A model generated the notes under the pieces. The model saw only the letters and a list, made by a program, of their open reading frames with translations. It did not search any database and was not told the origin of the DNA. From contig CALXMM010000001.1 of assembly GCA_944389475.1 (NCBI GenBank), positions 62,001-126,000 on the forward strand: a DNA stretch of 64,000 nucleotides. Reading direction: 5' to 3'. The first letter of the stretch is position 1; each line of letters starts with the position of its first letter. Shown here one piece after another: positions 52,682 to 60,141 of the stretch. The translations under genes and the position numbers were made by a program. Origin of the DNA: an uncultured Clostridia bacterium (GTDB lineage Bacteria; Bacillota; Clostridia; TANB77; CAG-508).

Positions 52682-53797
52682 ATGGCAATAATATTATTTA
52701 TAATAGGTTTATTAATGTTAATAGTTCCACTAATTCTAACATTTCTTAACATATTAAATTTATTTAAAAAGAAAAAAATTAAAGAAAATGTTGTGGACTT
52801 ATTAATTTTTGTATTGGGAATACCACTTACAATTTTTTTGTTCTGGATTAGCGACTTTAGAGATTATACCGAGGCTTTAAAATTAGGTGGAATGGGAGAA
52901 TTGGGGTTACATAGTCCAATTGCTTCTTGGAGCATGCCAACAGTATTAACAATATTAGGAGTAGGTATTGTATCTTACTTTTTAGTAAGAGTAAAAAAAT
53001 TAAAATTACCACCATTAATTATAGTTGTAGCAATGTCTGGAGTATTCATTTGCTCAATTTATATGATTATTTGGATAATACAACTTGGAAATAATTTAAT
53101 TGAAAAATCTTCTTTGGCAATACCATATTTAATCTTATTTCCACTAAATTATATATTATGTGCTATAAGAGCAGAAATTGAAATTATGAAGAAGTATAAG
53201 CAAGAAAATCTAGAAAGAAAAGAGTATAATAATAAATTCTTAAACTTATGTACTAAAATTCTTTATAATATAGACAATTGGCCAATACTTTCAATTGTTT
53301 TTGCAATACCACTTGTTGTTGTACTTATATGTATATTAGTACTTTTTGGGCAAAGACCGGATGAAGCGATAAAAGCATTCCTAGAGACAAGTGATTGGAC
53401 ATTATCTACAAAGATATCTCCACCTCCAATTACATATGATGGACATTATTTATGTACAGTTTCTTTAAGAGGACATAAAAAGCTTGTAAAACCAATAAGA
53501 ATGGGTATAAGACATGGTCAAAAAATTGTAGTTAATAGACAATTATGTATTGCAAATGCTTTTGAAAATTTAATAGAGGAAAGAACTCCTAAATTTCATC
53601 ATTTTGTAAGACATATCTATGACAAATATGGTTTCCCATTATCTAAACATATTAATACAAGCATAGAAGCAGATATTACATATATTTTAATGAAACCATT
53701 GGAATGGATATTTTTAATTGTCTTATATGCATTTGATGTACATCCAGAAAACAGAATTGCAACACAATATATTGGAAAGAAAACGTACAAAAGATAG
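52682..53797 (+). CDS. Polytopic membrane protein, DUF6688-like
   Basis: 371 residues with about six hydrophobic helices: four within 1-155, one near 195-220 and one near 335-352. The C-terminal region contains a conserved-looking block PPPITYDGHYLCTVSLRGHKKLVKPIRMGIRHGQKIVVNRQLCIANAFENLIEE and HHFVRHIYDKYGFPLSKHI, which I associate with DUF6688; no function is known. AAGGAG site. Possibly in an operon with the preceding gene. Confidence 0.65.
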   Translation: MAIILFIIGLLMLIVPLILTFLNILNLFKKKKIKENVVDLLIFVLGIPLTIFLFWISDFRDYTEALKLGGMGELGLHSPIASWSMPTVLTILGVGIVSYFLVRVKKLKLPPLIIVVAMSGVFICSIYMIIWIIQLGNNLIEKSSLAIPYLILFPLNYILCAIRAEIEIMKKYKQENLERKEYNNKFLNLCTKILYNIDNWPILSIVFAIPLVVVLICILVLFGQRPDEAIKAFLETSDWTLSTKISPPPITYDGHYLCTVSLRGHKKLVKPIRMGIRHGQKIVVNRQLCIANAFENLIEERTPKFHHFVRHIYDKYGFPLSKHINTSIEADITYILMKPLEWIFLIVLYAFDVHPENRIATQYIGKKTYKR

Positions 53798-53820
53798 TTT
53801 AATAAAAGGAGAATAGTTTA

Positions 53821-54025
53821 TTGAAAGATTTAATTATATATCCAAATGAAGATGATAAAATAAAAATTGAATTTGATATAATATTTCATAAGCAGAAATT
53901 TAACAGGTGGTGGAGCATTAATTGGACTTGCCAGTTCTAGTGCAACTACTATTGCTACAGTATTAAGTAATGGGACAAATATAAATATATTAGATGAATG
54001 CTCAAAAGTTTTAACTAAAACATGA
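53821..54025 (+). pseudogene. Broken small gene
   Basis: A TTG at 53821 with AAAAGGAG opens KDLIIYPNEDDKIKIEFDII..., after which sense moves to another frame: NLTGGGALIGLASSSATTIATVLSNGTNINILDECSKVL up to the stop at 54025. A shift near 53885 separates the two halves. The Gly/Ala/Ser-rich second half resembles a short hydrophobic segment. Family unknown. From 54026 to 54458 only the pheS promoter and T-box are seen. Confidence 0.45.
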
Positions 54026-54094
54026 AAAGCAAACCTTAACTGAATTATAAGAAAAAATGTTAAAATTAAATTATAACTAATTTTAACAAATGTA

Positions 54095-54123
54095 TTTACA
54101 AAAGCATAATTTAGTAGTAAAAT
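54095..54123 (+). promoter_or_regulatory. Promoter of the pheST T-box leader
   Basis: TTTACA at 54095-54100, 17 bases, TAAAAT at 54118-54123. Confidence 0.75.
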
Positions 54124-54149
54124 AAATTCGATTTTATCGAATTATTATA

Positions 54150-54376
54150 TAAATTTGGCATAGAAGTTATCTAAGTAGTTAATTTGAAAATCTACAAAGG
54201 GAATTGTGATCGTGGACTGTAAGTCACAATAGAAAGTCAAATTAATGAATTTCAATAATGAAGTCAAATCGTGTAAGAGCGTTAATCTTTAATGAGGTAG
54301 TAGATATACTATAAAATAAGGTGGTACCACGAGCAAATTCGTCCTTTAGGATGTGTTGCTCGTGTTTTTGTTTTTG
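54150..54376 (+). promoter_or_regulatory. T-box riboswitch controlling pheST
   Basis: T-box core AATAAGGTGGTACCACG near 54315-54331, followed by a terminator (GAGCAAATTCGTCC/GGATGTGTTGCTC plus T tract). TTC in GAATTTCAATAATG near 54251 is a plausible phenylalanine specifier. Readthrough depends on uncharged tRNA-Phe. Confidence 0.92.
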
Positions 54377-54458
54377 TGAAAGAAAGTGATTAATTTTAAA
54401 AAAACAGAATTAATTGCTTTAAAAAAATATAATCAAAATTTTAGAAAGGAAAAAGATT

Positions 54459-55496
54459 ATGAAAGAAAAATTAGAAGAAATTAAAACAAAAGGTTTAGAA
54501 AAAATTGAAACTGCCAAAACTCTTGCAGAACTTGAAGAAGTTAGAAAAGAGTTAACAGGTAAAAAAAGTGAATTATCTGCAATTTTAAAATCTATGAAAA
54601 CTTTGTCTCCAGAAGAGAAGAAATCAATTGGTATGCAAAGTACAGAAATCAAAAAAACTTTCGAAAATAAATTACAACTTAAAGAAGAAGAAATTATCGA
54701 AAATACTAGTGTACTAAAAGAACCAATCGATTTAACTTTACCTGGAAAAAAGGTTAGTGGTGGAGCACTTCATCCAATAACTCAAATGAAGTATGATTTA
54801 AATGATGCATTTTTATCATTAGGGTTTGAGGTATATAGTGAAGATGATATAAGTAGTGAAAAATATGCATTTGATAATTTGAATTTTGCAAAGAATCACC
54901 CAGCTCGTCAATCTATGGATACTTATTGGCTTGAAGGAACAGAGGATAAAGAAGGGGCAGAAAAATTATGTTTAAGACCTCATTTAACAGGTGCTTCTGT
55001 AAGATATTTGTTAAAACATGGAGCTCCAGCTAGATTTATTTATCCAGGAGAAGTTTATAGAAATGAAACAACGGATGCTAGACATGAAAGAGCTTTTTTT
55101 CAATATGAAGCATTAATTGTTGATAAAGATATTTCATTCTCATCTGGTATTGTTATGATTCAAACAATCTTGGAAAAAGTTTTTGGAAGAAAAATAAAGA
55201 CAAGAATGAGAGAAGGATTTTTCCCATTTACAGAACCAGGTTATGAAATAGATATGGAATGTCTTGTTTGTGGTGGAAAAGGCTGCAAGGTTTGTAATCA
55301 CAATGGTTGGATAGAAGTTATGCCAGGTGGTGTAATTCATCCAAATGTATTAAGGTCAGCAAATTTAGACCCAGATGTATGGACAGGATTTTTCATTAAC
55401 ATTGGTCTAGATAGATTAGTAATGATGAGATATGGAGTGGATGATGTAAGATTATTCCGTAATGCTGATTTAAGATTTTTAAAACAATTTAAATAG
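54459..55496 (+). CDS. pheS: Phenylalanyl-tRNA synthetase alpha subunit
   Basis: 345 residues. Catalytic subunit of the alpha2-beta2 enzyme. An N-terminal coiled coil (about 1-85) precedes the class II core: GGALHPITQM, FDNLNFAKNHPARQSMDTYWL, LRPHLTGASVRYL, YRNETTDARHERAFFQYEALIVD and GLDRLVMMRYGVDDVR (motif 3). CLVCGGKGCKVCNHNGW (about 268-284) is a cysteine-rich loop that could bind zinc; it is seen in many clostridial and other PheS proteins. The beta-subunit gene follows after 14 bases. Confidence 0.96.
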   Translation: MKEKLEEIKTKGLEKIETAKTLAELEEVRKELTGKKSELSAILKSMKTLSPEEKKSIGMQSTEIKKTFENKLQLKEEEIIENTSVLKEPIDLTLPGKKVSGGALHPITQMKYDLNDAFLSLGFEVYSEDDISSEKYAFDNLNFAKNHPARQSMDTYWLEGTEDKEGAEKLCLRPHLTGASVRYLLKHGAPARFIYPGEVYRNETTDARHERAFFQYEALIVDKDISFSSGIVMIQTILEKVFGRKIKTRMREGFFPFTEPGYEIDMECLVCGGKGCKVCNHNGWIEVMPGGVIHPNVLRSANLDPDVWTGFFINIGLDRLVMMRYGVDDVRLFRNADLRFLKQFK

Positions 55497-55510
55497 AAAG
55501 GATTTTTAAT

Positions 55511-57934
55511 ATGAGAGTATCATTAAATTTAATTAGAAAATATGTTGATTTACCAAAAGATTTAACTGATGAACAAATTGCGTATGATATGACACTTCGT
55601 ACTGTAGAAGTTGATGAAGTAGAAAATGTTGGTTCAAAATTTCATGACATAGTTGTAGGTAAGATTCTAGAAATAAAAGAACATCCAAATGCAGATAAAT
55701 TAAGAATATGTATGGTAGATGTTGGAGAAACAGAACCTTTACAAATTGTATGCGGTGGTTCCAACCTTTATGTTGGAGAAAAGGTAGTTGTTTCTAAAAT
55801 AGGAGCAGAAGTAGTTTGGCATGGACAAGGAGAACCTGTAAAAATATCAAAAACTAAAATGAGGGGAGAACTTTCTTATGGAATGATTTGTGCTTCTTCA
55901 GAAGTATATTTAAGTGATTTCTTCCCAACAGAAAATGAAAGTGAAATAGTTGATTTAAAAGATTTTGATTGCAAACCAGGTGATAGTGTTGCAGATTTAT
56001 TTGGAATGAATGATACAGTTCTAGTAATAGATAATAAATCATTATCTAATAGACCTGATTTATGGGGACATTATGGAATTGCAAGAGAATTATCAGCAAT
56101 ATATAATGTACCATTAAAGAATTTACCAAAATATGAACTAGATAAAAACTTACCAAAATATAATGTAGAAATACAGGACACAACAAAATGCAATAGATAT
56201 GTTGCTATAGAAATTGATGGAATAGATTTAAGAAAATCTCCAATGTGGATGCAATCATTACTTTCTAAAGTCGGACAAAGACCAATAAATGCAATTGTAG
56301 ATATTACAAATTATGTAATGATGGCTGTTGGTCAACCACTTCATGCATTTGATAAAACACATGTTAGTGGAGAAAAAATAATTGTTAGAAATGCAAAGGA
56401 AAACGAAGAATTATTATTACTTGATAATAACTCTATAAAATTGACATCTGATGATTTAGTTATTTGTGATGAAAGTGATGCAATGGGATTAGCTGGTATT
56501 AGAGGAGGAAAGAAGGACTCTATTTTACCAGATACTAAAGGAGTTCTTTTAGAAATTGCAAACTTTTCAGCAGATACAATTAGACAAACTGAGAAAAGAT
56601 TTGCAGAAAAAACTGATGCAGGAATTAGATATGAAAAAGGATTGGATACACAAAAAGTAGAAGATGGTGTTAATTTAGCATTAACACTTATAAAAGAAAT
56701 ATTCCCAGATAGTAAAGTGGTTAAATATGCAGATGTATATCCAAATGAAACAAAAAAGAATGAGATAAAAGTAAGTGAAAAATTCTTAGATACAAGATTA
56801 GGTAAGAAAATACCTCAAGAAAAGATAGAGCAAATACTAACATCATTGGGATATAAAATATCATTAGAAAATGGTGTATATAATGTAATAGTTCCAACAT
56901 GGAGATCAACTGGTGATGTTACAATTAAAGATGATGTAATGGGAGATATTGCTAGAATATTAAGTTTTGATAGTTTTGAGCCAAATCCAATTACAATCAG
57001 TTTTGAACATTCTGTAATTCAAAATGATGTTTTATTAGAAAGAAGAATAAAAGAATATTTAGCATTTAGATGTGGATTCTATGAAATATTTACTTATCCA
57101 TGGGTTGATGAAAAATACATTGATATTTCAGGAGTAGATAAAGATAAATCCTTAAAATTGGAAATGCCACCTGCTCCAAATTTAGCATATTTAAGAAGTT
57201 CATTAATACCAGCAATGATAGAAGCAGTTAGTAAAAATTTAAGATATTATGATGAATTTAGATTATTTGACTTAGAGGAAGTTTATGAAAAAGGAGATTA
57301 TAGACCATCTTCAGAGGATGAAATATTACCAATTCAAAATAATTATTTGGCAGGAAGCATTGTTGGTAAGGATGCAAAAGAAATATTCTATGAGGCAAAA
57401 GGTGTAATCGAAAATATGGCTAGATACTGCCAAATGGAAGAAATTAAATTAGAAAAAATAGAGAAGCCAGATTGGGCAGATATTAATGCATATCTAAATA
57501 TAACAAAAGATGGTGAAATAATTGGTTCTCTTGGACTTTTATCATTAAAAGCAATGACAGAAGCAAAAATAAAAAGAACTAATGTAGCTATGTTTGAGGT
57601 AAATGTAGATAAGTTCGTTCCTTTTGCTTCTAGAACAAATGAGTATGAAAGATTACCGGAATTACCATTAGTAGAAAAAGATTTATCTGTAATTGTTGAT
57701 AAAGAAATTACATGGGCACAAATAGAAGAAAGTATTAAATCAAAAGCAAAAGAAATTGAATTTGTTGATGAATATGAAGGAAACCAAATACCAGATGGTA
57801 AAAAATCAATAACATTAAAGGTAAAAATACTTAACGAAGGCACAACTATGACTTCAGAACAAATAAATGAAAGAATTAATAGTATATTAAAAACTTTAAA
57901 CAAAAAATGTGGAGCTAAGTTAAGAGAAGATTAA
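55511..57934 (+). CDS. pheT: Phenylalanyl-tRNA synthetase beta subunit
   Basis: 807 residues. Domains in order: tRNA-binding EMAP-like domain (about 40-150, VGKILEIKEHPNADKLRICMVDVG), B3/B4 editing domain (about 205-375, RYVAIEIDG, INAIVDITNYVMMAVGQPLHAFD), B5 (about 400-470), a class II-like core and a C-terminal ferredoxin-fold anticodon-binding domain (about 715-807, RLPELPLVEKDLSVIVD...). Length typical. It is the last gene of the T-box-controlled unit and ends at a bidirectional terminator. Confidence 0.96.
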   Translation: MRVSLNLIRKYVDLPKDLTDEQIAYDMTLRTVEVDEVENVGSKFHDIVVGKILEIKEHPNADKLRICMVDVGETEPLQIVCGGSNLYVGEKVVVSKIGAEVVWHGQGEPVKISKTKMRGELSYGMICASSEVYLSDFFPTENESEIVDLKDFDCKPGDSVADLFGMNDTVLVIDNKSLSNRPDLWGHYGIARELSAIYNVPLKNLPKYELDKNLPKYNVEIQDTTKCNRYVAIEIDGIDLRKSPMWMQSLLSKVGQRPINAIVDITNYVMMAVGQPLHAFDKTHVSGEKIIVRNAKENEELLLLDNNSIKLTSDDLVICDESDAMGLAGIRGGKKDSILPDTKGVLLEIANFSADTIRQTEKRFAEKTDAGIRYEKGLDTQKVEDGVNLALTLIKEIFPDSKVVKYADVYPNETKKNEIKVSEKFLDTRLGKKIPQEKIEQILTSLGYKISLENGVYNVIVPTWRSTGDVTIKDDVMGDIARILSFDSFEPNPITISFEHSVIQNDVLLERRIKEYLAFRCGFYEIFTYPWVDEKYIDISGVDKDKSLKLEMPPAPNLAYLRSSLIPAMIEAVSKNLRYYDEFRLFDLEEVYEKGDYRPSSEDEILPIQNNYLAGSIVGKDAKEIFYEAKGVIENMARYCQMEEIKLEKIEKPDWADINAYLNITKDGEIIGSLGLLSLKAMTEAKIKRTNVAMFEVNVDKFVPFASRTNEYERLPELPLVEKDLSVIVDKEITWAQIEESIKSKAKEIEFVDEYEGNQIPDGKKSITLKVKILNEGTTMTSEQINERINSILKTLNKKCGAKLRED

Positions 57935-57950
57935 TTTTATATTATTTAAA

Positions 57951-57985
57951 AAACAAGTGCAGCTTTTTGGGGCTACACTTGTTTT
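57951..57985. terminator. Bidirectional terminator between pheT and the lipoprotein gene
   Basis: AAACAAGTG (57951-57959) pairs with CACTTGTTT (57976-57984), extended by AGC/GCT; T run on the + side and A run on the other. Confidence 0.8.
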
Positions 57986-57988
57986 GCA

Positions 57989-58609
57989 TTATTTAATTAG
58001 TTCGGTATCGATGATTTCAAAATTAGCTCTATGGATATACAGAGCTTTTCCATCTATCATCAATTTAGTCATCTTAGGTAAATCATCTGGAATTTCCCAG
58101 TATACATCATCGCCACTATAAGCACGAATTGGAACACCGAGTTGGGACTGAATTACAACAACTCTAGATTTTCCAAAATAATTTTTGAACTTATTAATGG
58201 CTTTAGATATAGAAGTAAGTCCAGATAATCCACTAGAATCACTTTCTACATCTGTGAGACTAAACTCAATATCTGGAGAAAGCCCTTTTTCTTCAAAGAT
58301 AACAGTATTGCCACAAGCTTCTATTTCTTTACCATCAATTGTGATAGTAATAACAGAAGAAAGAGAAGAAGTTATATTCCCCTCAGTGTCATAACCATCA
58401 TCCACATAGTTACCATCGATATCAATTTTATCACCAGAGGCGGTAAAAAATTGAGCACCATAGTTGTCATAGAAGTCAGCAGTGTAAGATACACCTACTA
58501 AGCTTCCCTTAAAAGAATTAAATTTACTTTCAAGAAAGCTACAGCCTGGAAGTCCCATGACAACCAGAATTGCGACTACCGAAAGTAATGCCGATAGTTT
58601 CTTTTTCAT
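57989..58609 (-). CDS. Lipoprotein, DUF5052-like
   Basis: About 206 residues from the second Met (58607-58609), which has GGAG six bases upstream. A lipobox LPGC closes a signal peptide of about 22 residues, so it would be lipid-anchored on the outside of the membrane. The mature part (SLVGVSYTADFYDNYGAQFFTASGDKIDIDGN... TDVESDSSGLSG... YWEIPDDLPKMTKLMIDGKALYIHRANFEIIDTELI) matches what I recall of DUF5052, of unknown function. Its base composition is noticeably higher in G+C (about 38-42% in sampled lines) than the surrounding genes, a sign of transfer. Confidence 0.75.
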   Translation of the reverse strand: MKKKLSALLSVVAILVVMGLPGCSFLESKFNSFKGSLVGVSYTADFYDNYGAQFFTASGDKIDIDGNYVDDGYDTEGNITSSLSSVITITIDGKEIEACGNTVIFEEKGLSPDIEFSLTDVESDSSGLSGLTSISKAINKFKNYFGKSRVVVIQSQLGVPIRAYSGDDVYWEIPDDLPKMTKLMIDGKALYIHRANFEIIDTELIK

Positions 58610-58737
58610 TTGAAACTCCATTCTCCCATAAAAATTATTTTACTGTAGTTGCTAATCCTTTGTTGTAAAAATTAGGATAATAAAGCAATACATAAATATT
58701 TTAACATGCTTTACATAAATAATCAACAATTTAAATA

Positions 58738-58766
58738 TTGATGTTATTTGTGTTTTACTCTATAAT
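58738..58766 (+). promoter_or_regulatory. Promoter of the DUF1848 gene
   Basis: TTGATG at 58738-58743, 17 bases, TATAAT at 58761-58766. Confidence 0.7.
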
Positions 58767-58795
58767 ATAGATATATGTGTTAGGAGTGAATTAAA

Positions 58796-59725
58796 TTGAT
58801 AATAAATTCAGGATGTAGAACAGACATACCAGCATTTTATTCGAAATGGTTCATGAATAGAATAAGAGAAGGATATGTATATGTTAGAAATCCGTATTAT
58901 AATACTAAAGTTACAAAATGTATTTTAAATCCAAATCTTGTTGATTGTTTGGCTTTTTGTAGTAAAAATCCTGAACCAATGCTTAAATATTTAGATGAAT
59001 TAGACAAGTTTAAGCAATTTTGGTTTGTTACAATTACTCCATATGGAAAAGATATAGAACCAAGTGTGTCGGATAAAACAAGGGTTATAGAAAGTTTTAA
59101 GAAAATATCTGAGCATGTTGGAATAAATGCAGTTAATTGGAGATATGACCCGATATTTATAGGAATGGGATTTGATGTTGAAAGGCATATAAAATGTTTC
59201 GAAGAAATGGCTAGAAGTTTAAAGGGTTATGTAAAAAATTGTACAATTAGTTTTTTAGATTTATATGAGAAAGTAAAAAGAAATGCACCGAATATCAAGC
59301 CACCAACAAGGGATGAACAAATTGAAATTGGAAAAGCATTTAGTAAAATTGGAAAAGAAAATGGAATTACCATACATAGCTGTTGTGAAAAAACATTTCT
59401 TGCGCCATATGGTATAGATTGTAAAGGTTGTATGACAAAAGAAATAGTTGAAGAAGGAATTGGGTGTAAATTAAATCCACCTAAGAGGAAGAATATTAGA
59501 GAAGATTGTAATTGCCTATTAGGAAATGATATAGGAGCATATAACAGTTGTGGGCATTTGTGTATATATTGTTATGCAAATGCAAATAAAGAACTTGTAA
59601 GAAAAAATATGCTAAAACACGATCCAAACTCTCCATTTTTAATAGGAAATTCAATGCCGGAAGATGAAGTTCATTTGGCAAAACAGAAAAGTTGGAAAAT
59701 AGATGAACAAATTAGTTTTCTATAA
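58796..59725 (+). CDS. DUF1848 protein (cysteine-rich, radical-SAM-like)
   Basis: 309 residues from a TTG with TAGGAGTG upstream. The family pattern is visible: IINSGCRTDIPAFYSKWFMNRIREGYVYVRNPYY at the start, WFVTITPYGKDIEPSV, VNWRYDPIFI, and a cysteine-rich end with IHSCCEK, GIDCKGCM, and CGHLCIYCYAN (CxxxCxxC, about residues 258-265). The last motif suggests an iron-sulphur cluster of radical-SAM type placed at the C-terminus, in contrast to the usual N-terminal position. Reaction unknown. Confidence 0.88.
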   Translation: MIINSGCRTDIPAFYSKWFMNRIREGYVYVRNPYYNTKVTKCILNPNLVDCLAFCSKNPEPMLKYLDELDKFKQFWFVTITPYGKDIEPSVSDKTRVIESFKKISEHVGINAVNWRYDPIFIGMGFDVERHIKCFEEMARSLKGYVKNCTISFLDLYEKVKRNAPNIKPPTRDEQIEIGKAFSKIGKENGITIHSCCEKTFLAPYGIDCKGCMTKEIVEEGIGCKLNPPKRKNIREDCNCLLGNDIGAYNSCGHLCIYCYANANKELVRKNMLKHDPNSPFLIGNSMPEDEVHLAKQKSWKIDEQISFL

Positions 59726-60028
59726 GTATTTTCTGCAAATGTTGAAATAAATGGATTTGCAAATGAAGATGAAATTGTTGGACAGGAGCATATTATTGGA
59801 AAAGACAAATTACTTTATAGAGCAATAAAAGCTGATAGACTGGGTTCAATAATATTATATGGACCACCTGGTACGAGGAAAACTACTATTGCAAAAGTAA
59901 TTGCAAATACAACAAATGCATATTTTTGTAAGTTGAATGCTACAAATGCAGGAATTAAGGATGTAGAAAAAGTTATAGATGATGCAAAAGAATTTTTAGA
60001 CTATTTAAAGAAAAATTTAAAACAATAA
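59726..60028 (+). pseudogene. Truncated rarA/mgsA paralogue
   Basis: An open frame of about 100 codons directly after the DUF1848 stop, with no start codon. It encodes DEIVGQEHIIGKDKLLYRAI... IILYGPPGTRKTT... GIKDVEKVIDDAKEFL. It parallels residues about 30-100 of the intact rarA at 62611. The Walker A motif reads GPPGTRKTT, with Arg replacing the essential second Gly, and the protein ends before Walker B. It is a decayed fragment. The rest of the gap to 60141 holds the leader element at 60106. Confidence 0.8.
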
Positions 60029-60105
60029 TAAATGCAGAAATTTTAAATTTTTTAATGAAAAATTTAAAATAAAGAAGAAACTTGATTTTGAAAGTAAGAT
60101 TCCGT

Positions 60106-60129
60106 ATGTGTCTTAGAACAAAGAAAGGA
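60106..60129 (+). promoter_or_regulatory. Recurrent leader element (copy 3, shortened)
   Basis: ATGTGTCTTAGAACAAAGAA, then AGGAATGTAATTTAAAATGG, closely matching the leader and start region of the gene at 3167; the CCTTT arm is lost here. Confidence 0.4.
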
Positions 60130-60141
60130 ATGTAATTTAAA

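Noticed and set aside
57388-57903. A 171-codon minus-strand ORF inside pheT
   Set aside because: It lies wholly antisense to a conserved coding region and has no independent start signals.
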